Positions 44,069-53,524 of a stretch of DNA of 64,000 nt are shown here, piece by piece (the stretch's first letter is position 1; each line of letters begins with the position of its first letter). The notes under the pieces are model-generated. The model saw only the letters and a list, made by a program, of their open reading frames with translations. It searched no databases and was not told the DNA's origin. The DNA lies in the NCBI RefSeq assembly GCF_029201565.1, contig NZ_CP104002.1, positions 1,443,001 to 1,507,000 of the forward strand, written 5' to 3'. This DNA comes from Devosia sp. SD17-2. Lineage in GTDB: Bacteria > Pseudomonadota > Alphaproteobacteria > Rhizobiales > Devosiaceae. The translations under genes and the position numbers were made by a program.

Positions 44069-45247
44069 TTGGCGGGTTCGGGGCGCGGTGGCAAAAGGCT
44101 TTTGGTGGCCGGCGGCGGACTTGCCGCTGCCCTGATCGCGCAGCGGCTGAGCCCGACGCCCGATCTTGAGATTATTATCCTTGAAGCGGCCAGCGCGCCT
44201 TTTGGCGAACACACCTGGTCCTTCCACATCGCCGATGTCGGCACTGACCTCCCTTGGATCGAACCGCTCATTGCCCATCGCTGGGCCGGCCAGTCGGTGC
44301 GCTTTCCCGCCTTTACTCGGCATCTGACCTCCGGCTATGCGACCCTGACTTCCCGTTCGGCCCAAGAGGGGATGGAGAGGCTACCCAATGTGTCCATCCG
44401 CACCGGCGCTGTTGTCGAGGCGGTGGATTCTGGTGGAGCGACGCTGGCCGACGGTGAAAGGCTTTCGGGCGATTGCGTCATCGATGCGCGCGGCTACCGG
44501 AAGAGCGCCGCTCTCGTTCTCGGCTATCAGAAATTCGTCGGCCTGGAGATCGAAACAGCCGAGCCTCACGGCCTCGTCGATCCCGTCATCATGGATGCCT
44601 CGGTCGATCAGCTGGACGGCTATCGCTTCGTTTATTCACTGCCGTTTTCACCGACCCGCGTTCTGATCGAGGACACGCGCTATGCCGATGGCGAGGCACT
44701 CGATAAGGGCGAACTCGAACTGGCTATACGCGAATATGCCCGGCAGCAGGGTTGGTCCGTCGCTGAAGTCGTCCGGCGAGAGCATGGAGTCCTGCCCATT
44801 TCGCTCGCTCATGACGCGCAGAAATTCTGGTCGGAGGCTCCGCCTGACGTGCCGCAGGCCGGGATGCGTGCGGCGCTGTTTCATCCTACCACCGGCTACA
44901 GCCTGCCCGAGGCCGTCCGCGTGGCCAATCTCATTGCGGAAGCCTGGCCGATCAGTAGTCCGGCTCTTGCCGTAAAGATCAGGGAGCATGCGCTTCGGCG
45001 GCACCGCGGCCAGCGTTTTTACCGGCTGCTCAACCGGATGCTGTTCCTCGCAGCAGAGCCGGACAAGCGCCATCTGGTGCTTCAAAGGTTCTACCGCCTG
45101 CGCCAACCCCTTATCGAGCGGTTCTACGCCGGCCAGACGACACCGGCCGACATGGCCCGCATTCTTGTCGGCAAGCCACCTGTGCCCGTTCACCGGGCGC
45201 TCGCCTGCCTTCGCGAAAAGCCCCTCCTAGCCTCGGAGACGACGTGA
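44069..45247 (+). CDS. crtY: Lycopene beta-cyclase
   Basis: A 392-residue lycopene cyclase. The dinucleotide-binding start is LLVAGGGLAAALIAQRLS; family motifs VLIEDTRYADG near 200 and HPTTGYSLPEAVRVANL near 270 identify CrtY. The open frame extends 38 codons farther upstream, but the TTG at 44069 has GGAGGA 6 bases before it and brings the Rossmann motif to residue 11, matching the family, so I choose it. The enzyme closes beta rings on both ends of lycopene to give beta-carotene. It heads crtY-crtI-crtB, with overlaps of 4 bases between genes. Confidence 0.9.
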   Translation: MAGSGRGGKRLLVAGGGLAAALIAQRLSPTPDLEIIILEAASAPFGEHTWSFHIADVGTDLPWIEPLIAHRWAGQSVRFPAFTRHLTSGYATLTSRSAQEGMERLPNVSIRTGAVVEAVDSGGATLADGERLSGDCVIDARGYRKSAALVLGYQKFVGLEIETAEPHGLVDPVIMDASVDQLDGYRFVYSLPFSPTRVLIEDTRYADGEALDKGELELAIREYARQQGWSVAEVVRREHGVLPISLAHDAQKFWSEAPPDVPQAGMRAALFHPTTGYSLPEAVRVANLIAEAWPISSPALAVKIREHALRRHRGQRFYRLLNRMLFLAAEPDKRHLVLQRFYRLRQPLIERFYAGQTTPADMARILVGKPPVPVHRALACLREKPLLASETT

Positions 45248-46734
45248 CGAATTCAAAGACCGCAGCAGTCATCGGCGCCGGATTTGGCGGCCTTGCGCTG
45301 GCAATCCGGCTGCAGAGCGCCGGCATTGAGACGACCATATTCGAGAAGCGGGACAAGCCCGGCGGGCGGGCCTATGTCTATACCGATGACGGCTTCACCT
45401 TCGATGCCGGGCCGACCGTCATTACGGACCCGGATTGTCTCGACCAGCTGTGGACGCTGTCTGGCCGCACCATGGCGGACTATGTCACGCTTCTGCCGGT
45501 CGCGCCTTTCTACCAACTCTGCTGGGAGGACGGGTATCGGTTTGACTATGCCAATGACCAGGCCGAGATTGACCGGCAGATCGCGGCGAAGTCGCCTGAG
45601 GATGTCGAAGGCTACAGAAAGTTTCTCGCCTATTCCGAGGACCTTTTTCGCGAAGGCTACGAGAAGCTGGGCACAGTCCCCTTCCTCAATTTCTTCTCGA
45701 TGATCAAGGCCGCCCCGCAATTGATGCGGCTCGAGAGCCACCGCAGCGTCTATTCCAAGGTCAGCCAGTTCATCAAGGACGATCAGCTGCGGCAGGCTTT
45801 CAGCTTTCATTCGCTGCTGGTCGGCGGAAATCCGTTCGAGACCTCGTCCATCTATGGCCTCATCCACGCGCTCGAACGGCGGGGCGGGGTGTGGTTTGCC
45901 AAGGGCGGCACGGGCGCGCTGATCGCCGGAATGGTCAAACTGTTCGAGGATCTGGGCGGCAGGCTGGAGCTCAACGCCGAAATCGACCGGATCGAGGGCG
46001 GCGAGGACAAGGTGACGGGCGTTGCGCTCAAGGATGGGCGCCGGTTCAGTTTCGACCAGATCGCCTCCAATGCCGATGTGGTGCACACTTATCGCGACAT
46101 GATGCGCGGCACGCAGCGGGGCGATGCCAAGGGCAAGGCGCTGGAGAAGAAGCGCTTTTCCATGTCGCTTTTTGTGATCTATTTCGGCCTCAAGACCCAG
46201 CATCCCGAGCTTAAGCACCATATGGTGCTGTTCGGGCCGCGTTATCGGGAACTGATCAAGGACATTTTTCACACCGATGGTCTGGCAGACGATTTTTCGC
46301 TCTACCTCCACGCACCGTCCGTGACCGATGACAGTCTCGCCCCCAAGGGGCAGAGCGCCTATTACGTGCTCTCGCCGGTGCCGCATCTGGGCACGGCCGA
46401 TATCGACTGGGACGTCGTCGGCCCGCAATATCGCGACCGGATCCTTAAATATATCAACGACCGCTATATCCCCGGGCTGCTTGATGACCTCGTGACGGTG
46501 CGCCACTTCACGCCCTTCGATTTCCGGGATGAGCTCAATGCCCATCTGGGCTCTGCCTTTTCGATCGAGCCGATCCTGACCCAGAGCGCCTGGTTCCGCC
46601 CGCATAATCGGGACGATGTGATTTCCAACATGTATATCGTCGGGGCCGGCACGCATCCCGGAGCCGGCATTCCGGGTGTGGTCGGGTCGGCCAAGGCCAC
46701 GGCCGGGCTGATGATCGCGGATGCCATGGCATGA
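45244..46734 (+). CDS. crtI: Phytoene desaturase
   Basis: A 496-residue FAD enzyme. It begins AAVIGAGFGGLALAIRLQSAG (shown in part) followed by IFEKRDKPGGRAYVY and FTFDAGPTVITDP, all canonical for bacterial CrtI. The C-terminal GAGTHPGAGIPGVVGSAKAT is the family terminus signature. It converts phytoene to lycopene by four desaturations. The start is a GTG at 45244 that overlaps the crtY stop as GTGA. The following crtB overlaps by ATGA, so the three genes are translationally coupled. Confidence 0.95.
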   Translation: MTNSKTAAVIGAGFGGLALAIRLQSAGIETTIFEKRDKPGGRAYVYTDDGFTFDAGPTVITDPDCLDQLWTLSGRTMADYVTLLPVAPFYQLCWEDGYRFDYANDQAEIDRQIAAKSPEDVEGYRKFLAYSEDLFREGYEKLGTVPFLNFFSMIKAAPQLMRLESHRSVYSKVSQFIKDDQLRQAFSFHSLLVGGNPFETSSIYGLIHALERRGGVWFAKGGTGALIAGMVKLFEDLGGRLELNAEIDRIEGGEDKVTGVALKDGRRFSFDQIASNADVVHTYRDMMRGTQRGDAKGKALEKKRFSMSLFVIYFGLKTQHPELKHHMVLFGPRYRELIKDIFHTDGLADDFSLYLHAPSVTDDSLAPKGQSAYYVLSPVPHLGTADIDWDVVGPQYRDRILKYINDRYIPGLLDDLVTVRHFTPFDFRDELNAHLGSAFSIEPILTQSAWFRPHNRDDVISNMYIVGAGTHPGAGIPGVVGSAKATAGLMIADAMA

Positions 46735-47657
46735 ACGACGAGGTTATTTCCCGCAGCGAAGAGGCCATCGCCAAGGGCTCGCAGAGCTTTGCGGCTGCGG
46801 CCCGCCTCTTCGACCGGCAGACGCGGGATGATGCTGTCATGCTCTACGCCTGGTGCCGCCATTGCGACGATGTCATCGACGGGCAGACGTCTGGGCATGC
46901 ACAAGTGGCGGACTTCAGGGATGGGCAACAGGCCCGGCTCGAGCAATTGCGCGCCGAAACCAGCGCGGCTTTGTCTGGCAGGGCCTCGGACAGCTATATT
47001 TTCAATGCCTTGCAGCGCGTGGTGGAGCGGCACGAGATTCCCCATCGCCACCCTCAGGAATTGCTGACGGGCTTCCAGATGGACGTGGAGGATCGCGTCT
47101 ACGAGACCATCGAGGACACACTTGAATATTGCTACCATGTCGCCGGCGTGGTCGGGGTAATGATGGCCATGATCATGGGTGTGCGGGAGCGCGAGGTGCT
47201 CGACCGGGCCAGCGATCTTGGCCTTGCCTTCCAGCTCACCAATATCGCGCGCGACGTCATTGATGATGCGCGCATGGAGCGGGTCTATCTCCCCCGCACG
47301 CTTCTCGCGCGGCATGGCATTACCGAAATCCGGGCTGATGATCGCGCGCAGTGGCCAAAACTTCATGCCGCTGCGCTGGAATTGCTTGAACTGGCGGAAG
47401 CCTATTACGCATCGGCCTATCACGGCATGGCGGAACTGCCGCCGCGCTCGGCCTGGGCCATTGGCGCGGCGCGGCGCGTCTATCGTGCCATTGGCCAGAA
47501 GCTGCGCTCAGGCGGGCCCGATGCTTGGGAACACCGCGTGTCTACATCGCGCAATGAGAAGCTGATGCTGCTCGCAAAATCCCTCGGAGACGTTGCCTGG
47601 ACCCGCCTGCCCAGACAGCAGCCGGACCGTGCGGGCCTGTGGAAACGCCCCGCCTAA
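46731..47657 (+). CDS. crtB: Phytoene synthase
   Basis: A 308-residue head-to-head prenyl synthase. The first aspartate motif is in RHCDDVIDG near residue 41 and the second in IARDVIDDARMERVYLP near 170, which bind the magnesium-diphosphate of two GGPP molecules. It makes 15-cis-phytoene, feeding crtI. The stop codon overlaps the convergent crtZ stop by 4 bases, so transcription from both strands meets here without a terminator. Confidence 0.95.
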   Translation: MNDEVISRSEEAIAKGSQSFAAAARLFDRQTRDDAVMLYAWCRHCDDVIDGQTSGHAQVADFRDGQQARLEQLRAETSAALSGRASDSYIFNALQRVVERHEIPHRHPQELLTGFQMDVEDRVYETIEDTLEYCYHVAGVVGVMMAMIMGVREREVLDRASDLGLAFQLTNIARDVIDDARMERVYLPRTLLARHGITEIRADDRAQWPKLHAAALELLELAEAYYASAYHGMAELPPRSAWAIGAARRVYRAIGQKLRSGGPDAWEHRVSTSRNEKLMLLAKSLGDVAWTRLPRQQPDRAGLWKRPA

Positions 47658-48181
47658 TGTGCGGCGGGGCGATCCTCGTCCTTGAGCGCATGGGGATCGT
47701 ATGAGCGCTTGTTCTCTTCAAGTTCCTTGAGCAGCTTGTCGACTGGCTGGGCATAAACAAAGCCGAACGAGACGCAGCCATCCTTGCCCTGCACCGCATG
47801 ATGGAGCCTGTGCGCTTGGTAGACGCGCTTCATGTATCCCTTGCGCGGAATGTGCTTGAACGGCCAGCGCTGGTGCACGAGGCCATCGTGAAAAAAGAAG
47901 TACAGCATCCCATAGATTGTCACGCCCAGGCCTAGCCAGGTCAGCGGCCACCAGAAGAAGTGGCCAAGCGCAAACATGGCGATGGCGACGCCGGCGAACA
48001 CCACGGCATAGAGATCGTTTTTTTCCAGAGCATCGTCATGTGGCTCATGGTGGGACTTGTGCCAGCCCCATCCCCAGCCGTGCATGATGTGTTCATGCGA
48101 CCAGGTGGCGAACCACTCCATGAACAGGACGGAACCAACCACGAGCCCGGTTGGCACCAAATAGTAGAGAACAGTGTCCAT
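47654..48181 (-). CDS. crtZ: Beta-carotene hydroxylase
   Basis: A 175-residue membrane di-iron hydroxylase. The histidine motifs of the fatty-acid-hydroxylase-like family are all visible: HEHIMHG (residues about 29-35), HKSHH, HDGLVHQRW and HRLHH. Four hydrophobic stretches (for example VVFAGVAIAMFALGHFFWW) agree with the family topology. It adds hydroxyl groups to beta-carotene rings to give zeaxanthin. It is last in a leftward operon behind crtE and two ABC genes, with a 66-base gap to the permease. No ketolase crtW was found, so zeaxanthin rather than astaxanthin is expected. Confidence 0.93.
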   Translation of the reverse strand: MDTVLYYLVPTGLVVGSVLFMEWFATWSHEHIMHGWGWGWHKSHHEPHDDALEKNDLYAVVFAGVAIAMFALGHFFWWPLTWLGLGVTIYGMLYFFFHDGLVHQRWPFKHIPRKGYMKRVYQAHRLHHAVQGKDGCVSFGFVYAQPVDKLLKELEENKRSYDPHALKDEDRPAAH

Positions 48182-48247
48182 TCAGGCCTCCTTCGATAGT
48201 TTTAAAGATAAGATTTCCCGTGGTCTGCGGCCAGTGTGGCGTAGTCA

Positions 48248-49450
48248 CTAAAGGCGGAGCCGCAGGCGGGAAATGATCAGTCCGAGAATGACGCCGACCA
48301 TGGCGACACACAGCAACCAGGCGAGTTCCGGCAGCACCGCACCGAGCGGTTCGCTGCGCCACAAAATGCCGTGGTAGGCCTCGATCGCCCAGGCGTTGGG
48401 GGTGTACCAACCGACATCCTGGAGCCAGGGCGGCATCATGAAACGCGGGACCATAGAGCCGCCGATTGCGGAACTGACCAGCACCACAAAAGTGGAGACG
48501 GTCTGGGCCTGCTGCTTGCTGGTGCAGGCCGACGCAACGGCCAGCCCAAGCCCGGCTGTCGCGGCGGAGGCGACCAATGTAGTCAACAGCCATTCCATGC
48601 CGTGGTGAGTGACGTCGACCCCATAGACAATCGCGGCGACAAGGAAGATCAGGCCAACCTGCAGTACGCCCTGTGCGGTGAGGAACAGGAATTTCCCGAG
48701 GACGACGACATCCGTGCCGGCAGGCCCCACGGCGACGCGATCGACAATGCCGGAGTGACGTTCCTCGATCAGGGTCGCAGCGCCCTGCATCGCGGAAAAG
48801 AGCAGGAAGAGGATGGCGACCGCACCGGCATAATAGCTGATCGTCGCCCCGGCCGAGGTGGCTGATCCGATGTTTTCGATATTGACCAGGCCCGGCGCGG
48901 CATCAGGGCCATTGCCGCTGACAGCCAGTTCCTGAAGGGCGGCGTCGAGCTGTGCCTGCTGCTGCGGAGAAAAGCCGCCGACAAGCTCCCCGATGAGCGG
49001 GGCTGTTCGGGAGACGCCAATTTCGGGTACCGCGACGGCAATCAGGTTCTGCACTTGCCCTGCAAGGCTCGCCCCGGCGATCACCTTGGCTGGATCAACG
49101 AGCACGGTAATCGGCGAGGTCGTTTCATCAGCGAGGTCGCCGGTGACAAACAGGCCGACATCGGCCCGTCCGGTCTGCACCATGCGCACCACCTCAGCGC
49201 GATCGGCCAGACTTTGCGGGAGGACACGAAGGCTCGCGTCTTCGCGCAAGGCAGCCTCGAGGCGCTCTGTCACCTGCGTCTCTGTGGCGACGCCATAAGC
49301 CACGTGAAGGCGCATTTCCTCCCCACTCGATCCGGAGAAAATAGCGGCGAAGATGATGAAAATAACCGGGGGCAGGAGGAATGCCAGGGCCAGCGCGCCG
49401 CGATCGCGGATCACGCTGAGTGCCATGACGCGAAGCATGGCAAGGATCAA
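48248..49450 (-). CDS. ABC-2 type transporter permease
   Basis: A 400-residue membrane protein of the ABC-2 exporter type: one N-terminal helix (ALAFLLPPVIFIIFAAIFSG), a large periplasmic domain (residues about 45-200) and five helices in the C-terminal half, including MQGAATLIEERHSGIVDRVAV as the usual ATPase-contact segment. It overlaps the ATPase gene by 4 bases. YadG/YadH- or DrrB-like exporters of lipids and drugs share this layout. Its place between crtE and crtZ suggests a role in moving a terpenoid or lipid, but the cargo is unknown. Confidence 0.85.
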   Translation of the reverse strand: MILAMLRVMALSVIRDRGALALAFLLPPVIFIIFAAIFSGSSGEEMRLHVAYGVATETQVTERLEAALREDASLRVLPQSLADRAEVVRMVQTGRADVGLFVTGDLADETTSPITVLVDPAKVIAGASLAGQVQNLIAVAVPEIGVSRTAPLIGELVGGFSPQQQAQLDAALQELAVSGNGPDAAPGLVNIENIGSATSAGATISYYAGAVAILFLLFSAMQGAATLIEERHSGIVDRVAVGPAGTDVVVLGKFLFLTAQGVLQVGLIFLVAAIVYGVDVTHHGMEWLLTTLVASAATAGLGLAVASACTSKQQAQTVSTFVVLVSSAIGGSMVPRFMMPPWLQDVGWYTPNAWAIEAYHGILWRSEPLGAVLPELAWLLCVAMVGVILGLIISRLRLRL

Positions 49451-50385
49451 GGAGCCACCTCCGCGTCCCGCGTCAGACTGACGAAGAGACTGTCGAGACC
49501 GGGTTCCCGAAAACGGATTTCCCGTGTTTCTATCCCGGCCTTGTTGAGGGCTATCGACAGTCGCTCCAGAGAATGGGAGCTGGCTCCGGTGAGCATGATC
49601 CAGCTATAGCCGCCCTTGAGCGGGCTGAAGCCGGCCTTGTGCAGGATCGCCGACTGGTCCGGGGTGGCAAGGTGCCGAAGTTCGAGAATGACTTCCCTGT
49701 GCTTGCCGAACGCATCGGCGATAAGGCCCCGTGGCGTACCCTGAGGCGTGATCTTGCCGTCGCGGAGGAAGCCGACCGTTGTGCAAAGCGCTTCAGCCTG
49801 GTCGAGGTCGTGGGTCGTCAAAAGTATCCCCATTCCGGCGCGGCTGAGGTGGACGAGGACGTCGTGCAGGACATTGCGCGCCTCGACATCGACCCCGACC
49901 GTCGGTTCGTCGAGGATGAGCAAGTCAGGGTGATGAAGAATTGCGGCGGCAATATTGACGCGCCGCTTCCACCCCCCCGAGAGGATGTCGACGCGTTCGT
50001 CCAGGCGCTGGGTGATATCGGTGGCCTGGCTGGCCCAAGTGATCGCCTGGCTGGTTTCTGTGGCCGACAGGCCGGACAGCCGGCCGAAGGCCTCAAGGTT
50101 CTCCCGGACCGTCAGATAGGGATAAAGCGCCAGTTCCTGTGGGACGAGGCCGATATGGCGCATGCTTTTCTTGCCCGTCTCGCCGGCGACGCTGACCTGC
50201 CCGGAGCAGGCGCGGACGCGCCCGCATATGGTGCGGATGAGGGTGGTCTTGCCCGCCCCGTTTGGTCCGAGAAGGCCGAATATTTCCGACCGTCCGAGCT
50301 GCAGGTTGAGGCCACGCAGGACTTCGCGGTTTCCGTATCGCACTGATAGACCGGCCACAAACAGTGGCTGCGTATCACCCTGCAT
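49447..50385 (-). CDS. ABC exporter ATP-binding protein
   Basis: A 312-residue ATPase of the DrrA/CcmA-like group: Walker A LGPNGAGKTTL, signature DILSGGWKRRVN, Walker B LLILDEPTVGVDVEAR and switch histidine TTHDLD. The signature glycine-tryptophan in SGGWKRR is a slight change from the usual SGGMKQR. The start at 50385 (MQGDTQPLF) overlaps crtE by 11 bases; a longer frame reads back into crtE and is rejected. It forms a heteromeric or two-gene exporter with the permease. Confidence 0.88.
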   Translation of the reverse strand: MQGDTQPLFVAGLSVRYGNREVLRGLNLQLGRSEIFGLLGPNGAGKTTLIRTICGRVRACSGQVSVAGETGKKSMRHIGLVPQELALYPYLTVRENLEAFGRLSGLSATETSQAITWASQATDITQRLDERVDILSGGWKRRVNIAAAILHHPDLLILDEPTVGVDVEARNVLHDVLVHLSRAGMGILLTTHDLDQAEALCTTVGFLRDGKITPQGTPRGLIADAFGKHREVILELRHLATPDQSAILHKAGFSPLKGGYSWIMLTGASSHSLERLSIALNKAGIETREIRFREPGLDSLFVSLTRDAEVAP

Positions 50386-51301
50386 CCGAGACGAGCTTGC
50401 TCTTGAGGTATTTGGCGACCAAAGCCTGGATGGGCGCGGCATTGACACCACTGGCGAGAAGGGCAGCATCCGCTACGGCTAGATGCTCCTCGCAGGTGAG
50501 GCGGGCCTGGCGCGCGCCGAAGATGGAAACGAGGGTCGCCTTGCCCTCGTCCTTGTTGACGTCCTTGCCGATGGCGAGCGGATCGGTGGATTTGTCCAGC
50601 AGGTCGTCTGCGGTCTGGAAGGCGAGGCCGAGGTGACGGGCGAATTTGCGGATATGCGCGATCCGGTCATCCGGCATGTCGGCGAGAACGGCGCCCATCT
50701 CAGCTGAGGCGACAAAAAGCGTGCCGGTCTTGAGCCAGTTGAGGTTCTCGATTTCCTTTTCGCCCACCAGTCCGGCGCGGCCATTGATGTCGATCTCCTG
50801 GCCGGCAACGAGGCCATTATGGCCCACGGCGTCCGAGAGGATTGCAGCAAGGCGCGTCCGAATGGAGGCGGGGATATCGAGTTCGGAAATGACGCCAAAG
50901 GCCCGGCTCAAAAGGGCAATCGCGCTGAGAATGGCTGTGGCCTGGCCGAAGGCAACATGGCTCGATGGCCGCTCGCGGCGCATGCTGGCGTCGTCCATGC
51001 AGGGCAGGTCATCAAGGATCAGCGAGGCCGTGTGGACCATCTCCACGGCGCAGCCCAGCACGAGGGCCGCCTCTTCCATCCCGGGGTCGGGATCGGCGAT
51101 CATATAGAGCAGAACCGGGCGGAGACGCTTACTCGGCGCGAGCAGGGCATGCTTCATGGCGGCGGCGAGATTGGTGGGGATCGCGTCCGATCCCTCTATC
51201 ATCCGCTCCAGACACGTCTCGACGCGTTCGCGAATAATGCGTGCGTCCTCAAGGGCTTGATGACCCGAATGCATGGCATCAATGCTATTCCTGGGGATCA
51301 T
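50375..51301 (-). CDS. crtE: Geranylgeranyl diphosphate synthase
   Basis: A 308-residue trans-isoprenyl diphosphate synthase. The first aspartate-rich motif is in LILDDLPCMDDASMRRERPSSH (here in part) and the second in QTADDLLDKSTDPLA. It extends allylic diphosphates to GGPP for crtB. The first ATG at 51301 has CAGGGG about 9 bases upstream; an alternative ATG at 51274 (MHSGHQ) is possible. It begins the leftward operon crtE, ABC ATPase, ABC permease, crtZ and faces the isomerase gene across a gap with an inverted repeat. Confidence 0.9.
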   Translation of the reverse strand: MIPRNSIDAMHSGHQALEDARIIRERVETCLERMIEGSDAIPTNLAAAMKHALLAPSKRLRPVLLYMIADPDPGMEEAALVLGCAVEMVHTASLILDDLPCMDDASMRRERPSSHVAFGQATAILSAIALLSRAFGVISELDIPASIRTRLAAILSDAVGHNGLVAGQEIDINGRAGLVGEKEIENLNWLKTGTLFVASAEMGAVLADMPDDRIAHIRKFARHLGLAFQTADDLLDKSTDPLAIGKDVNKDEGKATLVSIFGARQARLTCEEHLAVADAALLASGVNAAPIQALVAKYLKSKLVSDAG

Positions 51302-51381
51302 CCAGCATACCCCTGCCTGGAAACGCAGAAGAAGTGAACCAGAAACGGCGCTACAACGTAAGAGCCAAAAGTAACCTGTCT

Positions 51382-51407
51382 GGGCAAGAAAATGGGTGCC
51401 CTTGCCC
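51382..51407. promoter_or_regulatory. Inverted repeat in the crtE / isomerase divergent gap
   Basis: GGGCAAG and CTTGCCC form a perfect 7-base dyad across 12 bases (AAAATGGGTGCC with one extra A). It lies 80 bases from the crtE start and 40 from the isomerase start, so a regulator of both, or an mRNA hairpin in the isomerase leader, is possible. Confidence 0.4.
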
Positions 51408-51446
51408 TAAATCCATCGCAGGCTGTCATGCTGAAGAGGCAATTCA

Positions 51447-52478
51447 TTGACTATCAACCGTAAGAACGAGCATCTCGATATTGTCCTGGGCGGGCGAGGG
51501 GCGGCCTCGATCTCGGCTGGCTTTGACGATGTTAGATTTGAGCACGCTGCCCTCCCGGATCTGGATATGGACGATATCGGACTGGATACGCAGTTTGTCG
51601 GCAAGCGGATCAGTGCGCCGCTGCTCGTCAGTTCGATGACCGGCGGTCCGGCGCGGGCGGAAAGCATCAATGCCAATCTGGCCGTGGCCTGCGAAGAATT
51701 GGGGATTGCCCTGGCGGTCGGGTCGCAACGGGTGGCGCTCGACAGTGCGGCCGATGGCGGGCTGCGGCTCGATCTGCGGCGGCATGCGCCGACCATTCCG
51801 CTGCTCGCCAATTTCGGGGCGGCGCAGCTCAATCTGGGCTATGGCCTCGACGAGGCGCGGCGGGCGGTGGAGATGATCGGGGCAGACGCGCTGATCATTC
51901 ATCTCAACCCGTTGCAGGAGGCGGTCCAGCCTGAAGGCGACCGTAACTGGCTGGGTTTGCTGGGTAAAATTGAGGCCCTTGCCAGGACGCTTTCGGTGCC
52001 TGTGGCCGTAAAGGAAGTGGGGTCGGGCATTTCTGGCCGGACTGCGCGGCGGCTGGTGGATGCCGGGGTAAGCATTATCGATGTGGCCGGAGCGGGTGGA
52101 ACCAGCTGGGCTGCGGTTGAGGCCGAGCGGGCCCAGACGCCTCGACAGGCGGCGATTGCGCGGGCTTTTGTCAATTGGGGGCAGCCTACGGTCGAGGCGA
52201 TCGCCGCGGTGCGGGCGGCCTGTCCGCGGGCGGTTGTGGTGGGTTCCGGCGGCGTTCGGGACGGGGTTGATGTGGCCAAGGCGATCCGGCTGGGCGCCGA
52301 TGTGGTGGGGCAGGCGGCGGGGGTTCTGACCGCTGCGACCGAGTCTGCGGAGGCGGTGGTCGAGCATTTTTCGACCATTATCGGGCAGTTGCGGGTGGCG
52401 TGTTTCTGCACCGGATCTGCCAATCTGGCAGCGCTCAGAGTGGCCCCTTTGCAGTCACAGACGAGCCGAGTTCGTTAA
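51447..52478 (+). CDS. fni: Type II isopentenyl diphosphate isomerase
   Basis: A 343-residue FMN-dependent isomerase. Motifs of the Fni family are in order: [26 protein letters not shown] near 58, [27 protein letters not shown] near 155, VKEVGSGIS near 190, [17 protein letters not shown] near 215 and [15 protein letters not shown] near 268. The start is a TTG at 51447 with AAGAGGC upstream. It balances IPP and DMAPP for crtE. Divergent from crtE, it completes the carotenoid precursor supply; no type I Idi was seen in the window. Confidence 0.93.
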   Translation: MTINRKNEHLDIVLGGRGAASISAGFDDVRFEHAALPDLDMDDIGLDTQFVGKRISAPLLVSSMTGGPARAESINANLAVACEELGIALAVGSQRVALDSAADGGLRLDLRRHAPTIPLLANFGAAQLNLGYGLDEARRAVEMIGADALIIHLNPLQEAVQPEGDRNWLGLLGKIEALARTLSVPVAVKEVGSGISGRTARRLVDAGVSIIDVAGAGGTSWAAVEAERAQTPRQAAIARAFVNWGQPTVEAIAAVRAACPRAVVVGSGGVRDGVDVAKAIRLGADVVGQAAGVLTAATESAEAVVEHFSTIIGQLRVACFCTGSANLAALRVAPLQSQTSRVR

Positions 52479-52526
52479 CAGACTGTTAGCATTGAGCGCA
52501 GCGACGTGTGAAAACGTACCGATGGC

Positions 52527-53462
52527 TCATGGCGCGTTTTTCTGGACGATGCAATTGCCCCCGGCGGCGAGAAGACGCTGGCAAAAGTCCTGCGCCTCCT
52601 CTCGGCTCTGGCGACCGACCATGGCGGAAAAACGCATGCGGTTCCCAAAACTGGGATTGCGAACGCCGATGAGCATGAGCTGCTCGGGACCGAGGACAGT
52701 TTCGAAGCGAGCTTGCGCGGTGGCGAAGCGGGAGCGGGCGGCATCGGCAGAGGCGTTCTGAGCGATCAGCACGCCCCAGGGCTGCCACTCGGCCGGGCTG
52801 ATGGTCAAGTCGGGTTGTCGGACAGAGCGGGACATGTCGAGACAGGCGGTGTGGAAGTCCTTGTCCTTGTCGAGGGTGTAGTCGACCTCTCCGGCGATAT
52901 CGGCCAGCCAGATGTCGACTGGGTGGCCGGTGATGATCTCGACGTAATTGCGCGTCTCGAGCGGCAGGCGACCGCCATTGTTGGCGACGTAGCGGCTGAT
53001 CCGGCCTTCGCCACCATTATAGGCCGCCGCAGCGAGGCCGAGATTGCCGAACTTCTGCTCGAGGAAGCGCAGATATTCGGCGGAGCGGGCCATGGCCTCG
53101 GCCGGATCGAAGGCATTGCCGAGACCGCGAAGGCGCGCCGTGCCGGGCATGAACTGGGCAATGCCCTGGGCACCAGCAGGGCTGAGGGCCGCGGGGTCGA
53201 AGCGGCTCTCCTGCCAGAGGAGGCGGGCGAAGAAATCTGGAGGCAGCTGCCAGTGCGTCGCATAGGCGGCGATGGCCGAGCAGACGTCAGCCCGATAATT
53301 GGCCTCGGTGATGCAAATGCTGTCTGCGCCGAGCGCGTGGCAGGTGCCGGGACTGGCACTCGACTCCGATTCCGATTGCGCCCGCGCCGCCGGCATGGCC
53401 TGAAACGACAGGAGCAGCAACAGCAGCCCGCGCCTCAGCCATGTCGAAAAAAACTGCGCCAT
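52527..53462 (-). CDS. Lytic transglycosylase with SPOR-like C-terminus
   Basis: A 311-residue exported protein. The signal peptide is RRGLLLLLLSFQAMPAARAQ. The SLT domain has the catalytic glutamate in LLWQESRFDP, followed by GAQGIAQFMPGTA and AAAAYNGGEGRISRY. The last 80 residues (WGVLIAQNASADAA, then AMVGRQSREEAQDFCQRLLAAG) have the spacing of a SPOR peptidoglycan-binding domain. It probably cleaves peptidoglycan in the periplasm at division sites. It is convergent with the isomerase gene, with a 48-base gap, and is not related to the carotenoid pathway. Confidence 0.88.
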   Translation of the reverse strand: MAQFFSTWLRRGLLLLLLSFQAMPAARAQSESESSASPGTCHALGADSICITEANYRADVCSAIAAYATHWQLPPDFFARLLWQESRFDPAALSPAGAQGIAQFMPGTARLRGLGNAFDPAEAMARSAEYLRFLEQKFGNLGLAAAAYNGGEGRISRYVANNGGRLPLETRNYVEIITGHPVDIWLADIAGEVDYTLDKDKDFHTACLDMSRSVRQPDLTISPAEWQPWGVLIAQNASADAARSRFATAQARFETVLGPEQLMLIGVRNPSFGNRMRFSAMVGRQSREEAQDFCQRLLAAGGNCIVQKNAP

Positions 53463-53524
53463 GACGGCATCTTGGCGACACGGTGGCCAGTCGGCAAATC
53501 ACAGAAGCGCCGGGGCGGTCGAAA

